Below, piece by piece: positions 49,262 through 64,000 of a stretch of DNA of 64,000 nt. Each line of letters opens with the position of its first letter. Within the stretch, counting starts at the first letter, position 1. The DNA lies in assembly GCA_021613535.1 (NCBI GenBank), contig CP075497.1, positions 4,030,001 through 4,094,000 of the forward strand. The letters are read 5' to 3'. The DNA comes from Adineta vaga. Lineage: Eukaryota; Rotifera. Below the pieces are notes generated by a model. It was not told where the DNA came from. It saw nothing but the letters and a program-made list of their open reading frames with translations, and searched no databases. The translations under genes were made by a program, and so were the position numbers.

Positions 49262-51094
49262 TTAAATAACAAGTTCATTTCTGTTTGTCCAACTTTGATC
49301 TTTGGCTTGTTGAATTACATGATTTAATCGTTGAAACCAAAACAAATATTCAGTTTTATGTTCAAAACGTAAATGTATACGCATCATCTTCACCGATGTA
49401 TGTTTCGATGATTTATTTGTTGTTCCAGCGATTAATATACGTAATTCTTCATTTGACGGATCTTCTTGAATATGAACAACATTTGCCAGAGAGAAACTTG
49501 TTGTTAACGAAGATGATGACATCGTTGATCGATCAATTTGTATTAAATTCAGTCTCATATCCGATAATTCAATTCGTCTCTATAAAAACAAAACAATTTT
49601 CTTATTCAATTTCAAAATAAATAAAAAAAACACTAAATACTTACAGGTGCCCATGGTTCTTTATTTATACGTTGAAGAACAATAGTTGGCAAACTTTCTG
49701 ATTGTAATGTTGTATCTTGTGATGTTTCTAATGTTACATTTGGTGCATAATAAATCGATGATTCCAATGTTGATACTGTATTATCATGTTGATTAACACC
49801 TGATGATTGGATGATAACATTTGCTTGTCGTGATAACAGTCTCACATCTAGAATTACTCAGTAAATAAAGAATTTCTTTTTGTACTTTTATGACGAACTT
49901 TACCTTCGATTATTTTCCAATCGATACTGTGCGTAATGGGTGGATGTTCAATGATAACGGATTGAAATAAATCATTCATATGACAAATATGTTGAATAGG
50001 TAAAAGAATAAATTCGGTAATTTCTCGTATGATATATTCCATTGGAAACTAAAATATGCAATTTTAGTTTAAATCAATGCTTTCAAATCAATATTTACCT
50101 GAAGGAAATATGCAATTTTATTTTGATATTGTCTTAATGCTGTTTGAGCTTGTACACTTCGAGATAAATAAGAATTGTATGAATCAATCATTACACCTGA
50201 CTAGAAAAAGAATTTAGATTCTTAAAATGATTCTTTCTTTCAATATCGTATAACATACCCATGATTGATAAATAATTGATATTGGTACATCTGCCATATT
50301 TTCTGTATCAAGTAACTTCTCACATTGTCGAAGAACTGATTCCGAAATCGCTGAAATCTAAACAAAGAAAAATGTTTTTTCTTTCTATGAAAAAAACTCG
50401 TACTTACTTTTTCAATATTTTGGAATAGATCAACAATTTCATCGGGATTCAAATATCGTCTTAAAGGTCGCGAATATTTAATAATATATTGTTTTAAATG
50501 TTCATAATAGATTTTTTCAAATGAATAAATTTGTTCCAAAAGTCTTCCGGATTGTTGAGGCGATGATGATGATGATGATATTGTTGTTGCTGTTTCCGAA
50601 AAACCACTATCATATTTTTTTATTGCAGGTATTGACATGTTTGAATAATAAATCGACGATGATGACGATAATGAATGATTTATTTTTTCTTTTGACTTTT
50701 TCATTTTCTTTTCATTAGTTTTATTCAATGATTTCTAAACGAACAAAAAAACATGAATGAGATCAAACATAGATGAATATTTCAAGTGGAAAAATAGATC
50801 GATACTCATAGAAAACAACAAGAAAAACAAATTATGACTTCTATGATCATGTTGTGCTTCGATGAACCTTTTCGTTCGTAGTTAAAAGCAAAAACATCAA
50901 GCGAAACATACTCGTTTTTCTCATCTATACACTAAGTACAAATTGGTTTCAGATTAAAATAAACAATTGTTAATTGGATTAACAAAAAAAGGCTCACGGA
51001 AATCTCACTGTAATAGAAAAATCTCTTAGATAAATGATTTCTTGTAACTTACTCGTTGTTTTGAACTAATGCCACTGGTACAACAGAACTTCAT
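49262..51094 (-). CDS. DH-PH domain RhoGEF-like protein
   Basis: Seven exons: 51053-51094, 50408-50734, 50259-50357, 50099-50200, 49904-50048, 49645-49847, 49262-49579; 411 residues. After a 14-codon first exon (MKFCCTSGISSKQR) and a Lys/Ser-rich stretch, residues from about 77 resemble a Dbl-homology domain: EQIYSFEKIYYEHLKQYI, PLRRYLNPDEIVDLFQNIEK, ALRQYQNKIAYFLQFP, and LLPIQHICHMNDLF at the position of the conserved PxQRI helix. The C-terminal 150 residues fit a PH domain, with the last-helix Trp in YLFWFQRLNHVI. These proteins exchange nucleotide on Rho GTPases. The Arg of PxQRI is His here, so activity is uncertain. I cannot assign a subfamily. Confidence 0.65.
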
Positions 51095-54000
51095 ATTTGA
51101 TATATGGATTATTGTAGTTGCAATGTAGAGAATATATGTTTAGAGAATGAAATGAAGCTCTATATATTGAAAAATAAAGTGTGAACAATTGGTAGAGAAA
51201 AATGATAAATAACCAATCAGGAAATCAGAGAGAGAGAGAAAAGAAAAGAAAAGAAATTAGTCTATCGATTTCTTTCAATCATTCTTTTCATTAAGATTTC
51301 AACCAATGAATAATTCGTTGTGGAGTAAAGGTGTGAGAGGATAAAAACAAGATTGTTTGATCGATAACAAACTTACACGATCTCTCTGCACTATCAAGAT
51401 TTGATCCACATGTCTAATTCTTACTTTAGGCGTTAACAGAATATATATAACAGTTAGTTTTGTTAATCTAGTGAATACTCCTTTTTTTCTTTCGAATTTT
51501 GAAGATATTTTATTCATGATATGCATTATTCTTTTCCACATCCGATTGCTAAATGAAACGTTTTGTTTCCTTTTATTCAATGTGTCTATTAAATAAATAA
51601 GGTCTGATTTAAAATCATGGTCAACATTGTTGTATACACATATTCAACGTGATGATTGCATAAAAGTTTCAATGTATACATGGGCTTCGGTTCAATGCTT
51701 AGAAACAATAGGAGAAGGCGTTTAATCTGAAAATCAAACTTGATCATCAACTTGATTTGCATTTTTTTTTCTGTTAAAGTGTGTCATTGTATAAATTCAT
51801 GAAAAAAACGTTAGTCTATAATCTTATCAGATTCAATATTTGCAATGAAGTTTCGTTCAAGCTAGCAGATTATTCCGGTTGAGATCATTGAATATTGGAA
51901 TGGCGGCGATAAGTGCTTACCAATTAATGATATAACAAATATAATCTTATTCTCTTTAGAATCTTTCTATGAAAGACTGATGCCTATGGGGCATCTTAAT
52001 CGATGTTGAAAAATGCACAATGAAAACTAGTTTGATAATGATGCCAGAGGACAAAAACGACAAGAAAAGCTTGTGAAAGGCGGGACGAGAGTGATTATCA
52101 AGCATGAGAAAGAGTCGAAAAACGATCAACAATAACATAACAGTGCGAAGACTAATTTGTTAATGCTAGTTGAGTCGCATCTTAAGCAAAGCAAGGAATA
52201 AAATGGCTATTTCTTTCTGTACGAAGAAGAAAAGGTGTTAGAAAAATTGAAGTTCAGATATACACAGCAGTGCATCCCGCTTGTATCAAACAAAGTGTTA
52301 GAAAGAATTGATCATAGATTGATCTTAAATCAATGAAGAGTAGTACTCAATTGTTTTTTTTTGTCAACACGTAAACTTCTTTCTTGTAGAAACATTCGAA
52401 CATCGTTATCGATTACTTCAGAGAATGTTGTTTCTATGTGTTGAAATTAATTGGTTCCAGTATGGCAAGAGAAAATCGTGTACTCATTTAGGAAATCAAT
52501 CTATTGAATTATTCATTCATTTATTGTTAACGAAAAACTCTTGGCAATGTGTTGATTCAATCATCAACAAACGACGAGAACTAATTGTTCGTACTCGGAT
52601 TTTCTACGGATATACCACTCGACTAATTTGTCTCTTACACAGCTGGCGAAATGTCTATCTATGACACACTAATTTATCATCATTGAAAAGAAAATGAAAT
52701 CACATAGCGAGATGGGTGGAACCACAATGTAGTTCACTCTCGTATCATACCTGTTGGGAAAAAATCATCCAGGTATTATCCTTGCTTAATGATCTATACC
52801 ATTTAGTATGTTAGTGAATAGCTGTTTAATTTGACAGCATCGTTTATATGTAGAAATTCAAAAAAAGAAAAAGAAGTTTCCTGTTTATTGCTAATGATCA
52901 TCGACTATGTCGAGATAAGATTTAACTTTTCTTTTTCTTCTTTTTTTTATCTTGACAGGACTATGTGAGTATTGAATGTTGTTATTGTAGCGTTTAAGCA
53001 AAAAGAAAGAGACTCAATAATTAGTCGAGATGAAAGGTGTGAACATTCAACATACATATTGTACATGACTACAGGGGTATTTAGTCATTGTCAATGTGAT
53101 TATTACGACAACGTTTTTGAATTGGTAATCGAAAGATTCAATTTCAACAAATCAGTTAGAGTTCAAAGAGAGAAACATACAAATCTTACACAATCTTTTT
53201 TCTTTCAAGACAAAAAAAATTGATGACATAAATAAACATAGACGAAATATGAACAGTGATTCACGCATTTCGAAGAAAATAACGGATTTTATTTAACGCG
53301 TGCCTATATATTGACATATTCATAAATCAAGATGAAAAGGCACGAGTTGATTTGATTTCGATCTTCGTCTGTCTGTCTCCTTTTCTATCGTTTCTTCTTA
53401 TGCTGATTAGCACACATTGGATGAGGTGTGAAAAATAGTGTTGTTGTCATTTTACTCTCTTGAAAAAGAAACAGTCAAACGTTAAGAGAGGAAGAAACCC
53501 TTATTGCAAACATTATAAAACATACATATGCGCGTGTCTGTATACATTGTCAATCTGTTCGATGTTCAAACAAAAATTGAGAATAAAAGAAAAAAGTCAA
53601 AATGTTTGTCGGCATCAGGCACTTGAAATTTTGATGAAGAAACAACATCTACAACGATGAACATCTTGTCTCTAAGAGCAAGCAAAGATACCTTCTGTTC
53701 TTCTTCTTCTTCTTCTTCTTCTTCTTCATAGCATTGATTCATCATCAAAGTCTAGTGTACTACTTGATCGTCCATATTTTAAAAGAAAAAATACCACTTA
53801 TTTCAAACCGTTAAATTCCCTAAACACATATGAACTTTTTCGTGATCCAATCTATCAAGGGGATTTTAGTCGCGCATCGTTAACTGATAATTCAAGAGAA
53901 TATAGCACGATGACGTAAAGATAGAACGTTTCATTTGCTCTCTTGTCGATCACTCTAAGTGTCCATGACAGAGAGTGAACAAACATGCGATTTGAGTATC

Positions 54001-55062
54001 GACACTTGTCGATGACACGAGTACGGAAACGATCACTATCGATTGTGCCTATCTTAATCTACTTGAAACGTAATACAACATCGTTTTGACAAGAACATAA
54101 ATCGTATTCATTACGTGGATCATTAGCAACCAACGAGTGAAAACGAACAAAAAGATAATGAAATGACTCTTTAATTAGGATGAATACGAAACGATGTGAT
54201 TTACGATAGACACTCAGAGTTTCATCATTATGCTTATCTTCAAGTAGTTTATCATCAATATTGGATATCGAAAATTAGTGAAAAGAAAACGCAAGAATTC
54301 AAATATATTGTACGATCTTTATGAGGTAGTTATGTTTATATTTAGATGATACTTATGAGAGGAAGCATCATAAAAAAAAGGAGTATCTTCTTCCTTTCAA
54401 TTGAATATACATACAATCTTGGATACGTCATTTGATATGTCAAATCAATTGAAAATTTACATTCAATTTTCTATTGAAAATTTTAATTGAAATCGAAAAT
54501 AATATGATAAGATATCAGTAAGAAACAACTTCGTTCTCAGATAATGTCTATAGAAATGTATTTACTTACGAATGAATGGATACTATGAATAATAGCATTG
54601 AAATGTGAGTAGGATAAGTCAACGATCGAGGTGACAATGATGACAAAATCAATTGATTTGATGAATATATTAAAGAATTAGAATTATTCTATTTGTTTAA
54701 CATAACGAAAACAAGTGTTATTTGTGTAATAGTCTTCTTTGATGTTGTTTTCAAGCGTTTATAATTTTTTCAAGGTAGACAAAAGAAATTCAAAAAGAAA
54801 TCATTGTATTCAGAGGATAAAAATTTTGAAAATGCTCAACATCTGTTTGATAAAATAGAAACTTTTTTTCTTCTGTAGAACATTCCAAAATGTAAGTGAT
54901 CATAAACGTTATCTATATAACAGTTGAAATAGACATACAGATATTCTTTCTTTCAATCATACTTTCTCACTGAAATTTATTGTTTTTTTTTCTTCACAAG
55001 AATACAAAGATACAAAAGAATTATCTGGCAATCAAAAGAAGAAAAACGAAAGACAATATTCT
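51095..55062. other. 4-kb non-coding region
   Basis: AT-rich, with an AG microsatellite near 51226-51240, a TTC repeat near 53700-53728, and scattered A/T tracts. ORFs of 60-95 codons (51299-51580, 52425-52664, 52972-53223) show no motif or splice context. The TTC repeat reads as poly-Glu on the minus strand next to short coding-like peptides in two different frames; I could not build a gene from them. Confidence 0.5.
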
Positions 55063-57814
55063 CTAATCAAGTAATGATATACACATTGCATAAAGTTCTT
55101 GATCATTACCAGTTAATGCTAAACATTCTTTCAATATTCGTTTCAATGCTGATGATGTTCGTACACGTGATAGAATGAATTGAGTAAATTGTTGATCAGA
55201 CGTACGATGGAGTTGTTGAATTTCTTGAATAAGATGAACACCGAGACGACTTTGTACAATTGTATTAGGAAATATTTCGTTATCAATAGAAATTAATGAA
55301 TAGATCGTTGTCCATTCGAACCATTTCAATTGTTTCGATCGATTGTTGACCTAAATAAACAAATAAAATGAACTGAAATAAAAAAAAGAAAAAAAAACAG
55401 TTATATATTCATACGAAAGCATTTTCAATTCGAATCCATAATGCTTCAATAATATTATCTCGATGAAGTTTCAAACGTTGTATATGATTAATAATAAGTT
55501 CACCATATTTAAATGTTCGATTAGCATCAATATCGGTAATTTTCTCTGTTACATAACCATCAATTTTAAATGAAGGAAATAAAAGACGAAAAAGAAATAA
55601 AGAAAATTCATTCATCGAACATAAATTTTCACCATGTCGATCAAATTGTCGCAGTAAAATGCCTAATAATAGATGAATACTTTCTGATTCTAACCAATAC
55701 CATTGAATATATTGTTGTAAACTTAATAAACATGAACTATTCAATGGTTGTTTTCCATTGATACCATATAGCCAAGTAATTAATAGACGTTGTTCAATAC
55801 CAGTACTAACTTTCAATATTGCTAAAATAAATGAATAGATTATTTCGAATTTAAACATCACAAAATTCGTCTTCTAGTTTACCAAAATAATCAATCCATA
55901 TATTGTTGAGTACAATTGAAAAAGGATCGAGTTCAAATGAAAATATTTGTGTCATTCGTTCAAGTATATCTTTTCGTTCATTTCGACTAAATTCTGTTTC
56001 AGATGATCGTAAGACTTGAAAAACAAACCACACCATATCATCTGCTGGTAATAATGTTATCAATCTAGAAGATATTCGTTTCAATTTATCTGAAAGATTA
56101 ATTTCTAAGAATACTTACTGCGGATCTAATTTAGCAATTTTTAATGAAATACTATCACAAAGAATTCGAAAGGCAATAGAATTGGTATGAAGATCATTGA
56201 TTGATCTTTGAATATATTTTGATATTCCATCGATACATTGTTGAATAATTTCTATAAATGAAATAAAAACAAAGTTTGAATTCAATGAGAAAGAAACATT
56301 GTTTTAGATTTACTATCATCTCGAAATGATCGAATACATTTTTCAATATATTCTAATGTATCTTTTGTTTCATGAACATTTAAATTTTCATTATTATTCA
56401 ATAAATCAAACATATAATTAAGTAATGGCTGCATTTGATCCGGTTTTAATTGAAATGATGATTGATTCAAATTTTTTGTTATCTGTTCTTGTATACGAGG
56501 AAATTGTGTAGATAAGAGATCGATAATATGAATATTTAAACGTCGTACAGTAAGATTCTTTTGTTGAACTTGTTTTGATGATAAGATATCTGAACCTTGA
56601 TGTTCATCAAATGGAAAATTTTGTAATAAATATTTATGTATTGAAGATGAATGTTGAGCAATAATTGAATGAAGTTCTGTATAATGTTGACTGGATAAGA
56701 TTGAATTCATTAATCGATGAAATATTCGTGTACAACACCATAAACATGATAGAGCATCACGATGATGATGACGATCACCAAGATGAATACGCATTTCTGA
56801 CCAGAATTGAAGAAGAACTTTTAGTAAAAGATCAAGAACACGAGATAGAATTTGAGAATCGGAACGAATTTGAAATAATTGATCCCTAAATAAGAAAAAA
56901 TTATTCATAATAACTATCTATTTCTAAAATTTCATTTACATTAGTCTAAAAGGTTTTAATTTTGTTTTATGTAATAAATCAATTAAAGTTTTATCTTCTT
57001 CTTCATCTTGATTTGTATCTTTATTGATTGGTTGTTCATTATTATATTTATCAAATATAATATTAACTAATTGTGCAATACAATCGAGTAATCGTGCATG
57101 TCCACTATTATTTCCTGTTGTTGTCGTATCAATCGTACTAATAAATTGTCTTTCTGATCGACTTGTTTTCATCAATTGTTGTAATAAACTTTCAAGAATA
57201 GATAATGCATGATTTGTTAATAGAACTGATGAATAACTTTGATGAAGAAGTAATTCAAGTACTGGAACAGATCGTTCTCGAACATCATCATTTAAATGTG
57301 TCATTAATGAAATTAAACGTTGAGATATTAATTGCATTAATGGATCTAAACTTTCCGATGGTTCAACACGTGTAAAAATGGTTTTTAAACATTGTAATGC
57401 TGATCGATAATGACTTACACTTTCCAATGAAAGATATGATGTACAACTATCAATAAGTGATTGTAAGGATGGTAACCAAGAATTGATTTCATCATTTTGT
57501 ACACGTGTTTTTAATGTATCTAAAACAGCTAATTTTTGTCCGGATGTACCTTTACGTAATCGAAGAAGAATATCTTGTATTCTTTCAGGACCAGAATCTT
57601 CACGAAGTTGTTCACGAATAAGAATTGCTTTGGATTGAAATTCTAATTTAGTTTCATTGACACCTTTTGGACGTAATTTACCAGCTTTAAGTTTAACTTT
57701 TTGAAAATCTTTCTGTTCTTTTTTCTTTTTTGATAAACCTTTTTTCGCTGGACCTTTATTATCATGAGGTTTTTTTCCAAGTCCTTCATAAGTTTGATGC
57801 TTTTTTTTACCCAT
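55063..57814 (-). CDS. TEX10: TEX10/IPI1-like component of the Rix1 ribosome-biogenesis complex
   Basis: Six exons: 56940-57814, 56314-56885, 56119-56251, 55862-56064, 55415-55821, 55063-55350; 825 residues (human TEX10 929). The start is a Lys/Gly-rich nucleolar-type tail, then the TEX10/IPI1 signature QKDFQKVKLKAGKLRPKGVN. A helical-repeat domain follows (ILLRLRKGTSGQKLAVLDTL, LISLMTHLNDDVRERSVPVL). The rest is an alpha-helical scaffold without catalytic motifs. TEX10 works with PELP1, WDR18, LAS1L and SENP3 in ITS2 processing and 60S maturation. The exon 4 to 5 junction uses a weak donor (GTGATG), chosen because it alone keeps frame. Confidence 0.85.
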
Positions 57815-57942
57815 GATTTAATGTTATGTTATATTATATTATATAAAAAAGTTGAACAGATAAGGTACATTCGATTCAATTGGTACTACGTTCGAATCAC
57901 CATGTTATATAGAATATACTTAGCCTTGTTTGTGAAGAACAC

Positions 57943-57979
57943 ATGAATAGATGGCGTTAGATTTCAACATAATGTAATA
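57943..57979 (+). repeat. Short dispersed motif, copy 1
   Basis: A 37-39 nt block beginning ATGAATAGATGGCGTTAGAT closely resembles one at 59887-59925. It lies 130 bp upstream of the TEX10 start. It may be a core promoter element or a fragment of a small repeat. Confidence 0.35.
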
Positions 57980-58025
57980 TCTGCACTGTACAAGAGAAAA
58001 TAGATTAGTTTGGAAATAATGGTAA

Positions 58026-58875
58026 AAGAAATCGAACAACAATCTTACCTCAACAACAAGATTATTTAATGTCAAAATATTCAATTGAATCAAATCCATC
58101 ACGAAAAATGTTAGAAGAAATATCTTCAGAAGTTAAATTAAAAAAACGTGTTGTTCAAGTTTGGTTTCAAAATGCTCGTACTACAGAAAAGAAAAATCCA
58201 AATTTTTTCAAATCAGATCTTCCAGATGAATATCAACCAACGAATGAACAATGTAAATTATGTCAATGCAAATATACATTACAAAATCCTCAAAGAATTC
58301 GTTTCTTTTCTTTTTTCTTCTTAAAGGAATGGATCCAAATATTCATGGCACACCAATGTTTATGTTACAATTACCATCAAATGCTTTAACTAAAATTGTT
58401 TCATTAAGTAAATCAGATGCTCATTAAACACGTGCTCAATATACACAAGATGAAAAAGATCTTCAACAATTAGTTGATAATGGTCATGAAAATGTCGATA
58501 GTCAAACAATTGATGTTGGTTATTCTTGTAAAAGATGTAATCTTGTTTGTAAGTCAATTAGAATTACCTTTTTTTAAATAAGCATATCGAAATGAAATAT
58601 TTTTCTTCCTAAGGCCATTATATTATTCATGTCGATGTCATGCATTACTTTGTTGGCAAATATCACCATCAACATTACCTGTTTCTATAAATACACGTGA
58701 AGATTTAAATAATTTATCAGGTTATATATTTAAAATTGAACAATTAGCATATCGATGTTTATTATGTAAAACATCATGTTCAACAGTATCTGAGTATGAA
58801 AAACATATCAAAGAAGATATTCATTTGAAAAAACTAGAAGAACATTCAAATAGTTCAATTGAAGAGAATGATTGA
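58026..58875 (+). pseudogene. Truncated ZFHX/zfh-2-like homeobox zinc-finger gene
   Basis: An open frame from about 58026, with an upstream in-frame TAG and first ATG at 58069, begins inside a homeodomain ([14 protein letters not shown]) and runs through NPSRKMLEE and [13 protein letters not shown], like the third homeodomain of ZFHX3/4. A C2H2-like CKLCQCKY follows. The frame then breaks near 58300; the next piece ([20 protein letters not shown]) reads to an in-frame TAA near 58425 and continues past it to YSCKRCNLVC. After a GT-AG intron, another frame shift is needed to reach CLLCKTSCSTVSEYEKHI and the final TGA at 58873. ZFHX proteins are normally thousands of residues long. This is the C-terminal third with at least one stop and one frameshift: a decayed duplicate or fragment. 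Confidence 0.7.
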
Positions 58876-58997
58876 TATTATTATTATTATATACAAAAAA
58901 AAATAATAAAAAAAAACAAGAGCCACGGGTAAATAGTCTAACTCGAAAAATTTACATTATGTATCCAAAAAAAGTGTAATGCTGATAAGTTTGAAAT

Positions 58998-59690
58998 CTA
59001 ATCAGATTTTAATATATTATAAGACGTTCTCCACCACCATTTATATAAACGTTGATAGATACTCGAGTCTAAAATAAGATAATTTTGTTGAAAAATGTAT
59101 TCAGTATTATTCATAATTATGTATAAAACTGATCGAAAAACTGCCTACAGAAAACAGTCAAAACTAGCTGTCGTCAATGAAAGAAACTCGATAAACTATG
59201 TCAAATGAACAGATATTGAGAAAAAAATGTCGACTATTTTGGAATGTCAAACATTCTGTTTAAAAAAAAAGAAACATAGATATCAATAGACAATATTTAA
59301 TATAAAGAATAAACAACGCTTAGCTTGTAAATCATAATTTTGGATTACTATTACTCAAGAGAACTTTCCGCAGAAAAAATGAAAACTTTGGCAGGATATA
59401 TATATATGAAATATTTATTAACTTACGGTCTTCGTATAATGGAAAATAGATGATATCGGTTTTCCATGATTCACCATACATTGGAACAAATCTCTCACCA
59501 TTATCTTTAACATAGTTTGTACTAGAAAGATTACTTACATATGAAGTTTATTATTTTCATCATAATATCCTAGTAATCGAATGCCTGGAAAGATTCATTC
59601 AAGAGTTGAAACTGATACACTATCATCAGCAGCGATAAATATCGTATAACATAGTTTATTAAGTGACTTTTGTACGTTAATATACATTAT
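58998..59690 (-). pseudogene. Remnant of an unidentified gene
   Basis: Coding-like exons on the minus strand: 59690-59539 (YINVQKSLNKLCYTIFIAAD and further), 59521-59427 (TNYVKDNGERFVPMYGESWK, then TDIIYFPLYED), with a GT donor at 59426, and a possible last exon 59068-58998 (SSIYQRLYKWWWRTSYNIL) ending at TAG. The first piece contains an in-frame TGA. The first two are separated by a 17-nt GT...AG segment without which a TAA interrupts the frame. I found no upstream exon with a usable start. Composition is clearly protein-like, but I do not recognise the family. Most likely a dead gene. Confidence 0.4.
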
Positions 59691-60182
59691 CTAAGTAAAC
59701 GAGAAAGATAATGATTAATCGATCTTTTGATGATGAGAATTGTTTTATTACTTAAGAAAATGACGATGATGAGATGAGATCATGATCATGATTTCTATAA
59801 GAAAAAGAAGGTTGAGATTGAGATAAGTTACATACAATGAATCGTCATATTGCCTAAAACGCACATAGCTCTATTTGAAAAGCGAAAATGAATAGAGGGC
59901 GTTAATTTCTAACATATAGTGTAATACAGAAGGATAGAAACATGTATTGATTTTGTTTTGTGATCTCTTAGATATTGAACGAAAAACTACCCATGTATAG
60001 CTTCGATGATGTAATGAAGATTGGCGGACATTTTGACGAATAGGATTATGCACGTGTCACAATAATACTGTTAACGTGACTTTTCTTGCCTATATATGTG
60101 AAGTGCACTTTTTTATGCGATAGTGAGTTTTCTTTTCTTTTTATAAAAGAAAAATGATTTAAAAACATTTGGATGTTCATGA
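59691..60182. promoter_or_regulatory. Upstream region of the SELENOO gene
   Basis: About 0.5 kb containing the second copy of the short motif (59887-59925, beginning ATGAATAGAGGGCGTTAATT). Presumably holds the SELENOO promoter. No gene seen. Confidence 0.4.
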
Positions 60183-63084
<2,902 letters not shown>

Positions 63085-63641
63085 ATCCCAATGATAAACC
63101 AATCATTGGCAAATTTTATCTGAATATTCACAATATATATTGATTGTTAATGATAATTGAAATGTCCAGAATCCTATATCGATTACTGTTTCAATTTGAA
63201 TGTATCAATGTAAATGTGTTTGTTCATTGTAGATATTTATTCTCGCAGAAATTTTCCATTCTAATTTCTTTCAACCTATCCCAACAGACATAAACAAGCG
63301 AATTGAAAAATTTATGTAGTCATTGGAATTTGTTTCGTTTTATTTTTTGCTGATTTATATTTTATAAAGCAAAGGTTGTTTTTCATAAAATAAACTCATT
63401 TTGTACAATAAAAAAAATCGGCGATCAACATGCAATGAATAATAAAAAATATGTGCTAAGAAAAACCAAGAAAAGAAAAACAAAATTTGGAAATGGAATG
63501 AACGGATTTAAGTCGCACGAAAATAGTCTCAACAAGAGCAAGAAAATGATGAGAAACGATCAAAAATTGAACTATACAATTTCAAATACGAGAAACAAGA
63601 GAGAAAAATAAACACCATCACCGGTACAATGAACCGAGATT
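63085..63641. other. Convergent 3' region
   Basis: About 0.56 kb between the SELENOO stop and the stop of the edge gene, A-rich, with candidate polyadenylation signals such as AATAAA near 63408-63413. Nothing else seen. Confidence 0.5.
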
Positions 63642-64000
63642 TTATGATGAAATCTTTATTGTTGGATTTGAATTTAGTTCTTGATTCGATACAATTTTAT
63701 CATCATCAGTTTCAGCAAGAAAATCAGCAAATGAAACAACATGGCCACTGTTACCAGCTATTCGACTTGGTGTTTTAGGTGAACTTGATAAAGCTTCAAA
63801 GCCATTGGCGACTTTTGGTATTGTTCGAATAACTTCACCTGTTACTGAACTCGTTCTTCTTGGTGCTATTTGTGATGTTTGAGTTGTATATGAACTACTA
63901 CGAGCACGTGAATATTGAGATGAGACTTGTTCATTACATGTATTGGATTTATTTGGACATAAATATCGACACAACCAACATCGTAAACCACAACAACAAA
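63642..64000 (-). CDS. C-terminal part of a Cys-rich-motif protein, cut by the window edge
   Basis: The frame is open from the right edge to TAA at 63642, about 118 residues. It begins CCCGLRCWLCRYLCPNKSNT, six cysteines in fourteen residues with Trp/Leu/Arg, typical of a juxtamembrane palmitoylation cluster or the end of a membrane helix. A Ser/Thr/Arg-rich tail follows (RARSSSYTTQTSQ, RRTSS, a likely basophilic kinase site) and an acidic end (FADFLAETDDDKIV). This looks like the cytoplasmic tail of a membrane protein whose start lies beyond the window. I cannot name it. Confidence 0.55.
   Translation of the reverse strand, partial: CCCGLRCWLCRYLCPNKSNTCNEQVSSQYSRARSSSYTTQTSQIAPRRTSSVTGEVIRTIPKVANGFEALSSSPKTPSRIAGNSGHVVSFADFLAETDDDKIVSNQELNSNPTIKISS

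Noticed and set aside
52425-52664. 79-residue ORF in the 51-55 kb gap
   Set aside because: No domain, no flanking splice sites, similar ORFs are expected in this length of AT-rich DNA.
53566-53748. Poly-Glu ORF on the minus strand with protein-like ends
   Set aside because: The Glu run is a TTC microsatellite; the coding-like peptides on either side are in different frames and could not be joined.

Overview
This is animal nuclear DNA: AT-rich, with spliceosomal introns mostly 47-66 nt long, metazoan gene families (NK1 homeobox, AF10, PCTAIRE CDK, ATP8A flippase, GnT-I, TEX10) and large non-coding gaps with simple repeats. Tiny introns, dense small genes and an intronless peroxiredoxin of bacterial type suggest a rotifer, most likely a bdelloid. 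That placement is inference. All exon models were built by hand from GT/AG sites and reading phase. In every complete model the summed exon length is a multiple of three; the one exception (PCTAIRE kinase) is flagged.

Layout: 1-87 is the 3' end of a + gene. 374-886 (-) is a small membrane protein, with possible decayed exons at 949-1382. 2095-5749 (-) is an AF10/MLLT10 homologue, head to head with a mahogunin-type RING ligase at 6210-8157 (+). A 3.5-kb gap leads to a PCTAIRE CDK (11623-15151, +) and an NRBF2-like autophagy factor (15832-16717, +). A 5.7-kb gap precedes an NK1/slouch homeobox gene (22410-23602, +). Then come RSL1D1-like ribosome biogenesis protein (25455-26875, +) and GnT-I/MGAT1 (27258-29575, +), whose last intron holds an antisense ORF (28896-29369). 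A peroxiredoxin (29773-30351, -) and the 29-exon ATP8A flippase (31694-37374, +) follow.

The right half holds a one-Ig-domain membrane protein (38424-39769, -), a tail-anchored protein of unknown role (43327-44142, -), dephospho-CoA kinase (44308-45024, -), a class I PITP (45635-46632, -), ribosomal protein uS2/RPSA (47335-48516, -), a DH-PH RhoGEF-like protein (49262-51094, -) and TEX10 (55063-57814, -). Next are two broken genes: a ZFHX-like homeobox/zinc-finger fragment (58026-58875, +) and an unidentified remnant (58998-59690, -). SELENOO in Cys form (60183-63084, +) and a gene entering from the right edge (63642-64000, -) close the window.

The genes form no single pathway; they are mostly housekeeping and regulatory genes in ordinary metazoan mixture. 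The most notable observations are a pair of phase-matched alternative exons in ATP8A that cannot both be included, the gene nested in the MGAT1 intron, the probable horizontally acquired peroxiredoxin, the Cys-for-Sec SELENOO lacking the first Cys of its CxxU motif, and a frame break in the PCTAIRE kinase resolvable only by an abnormally short intron or an indel.
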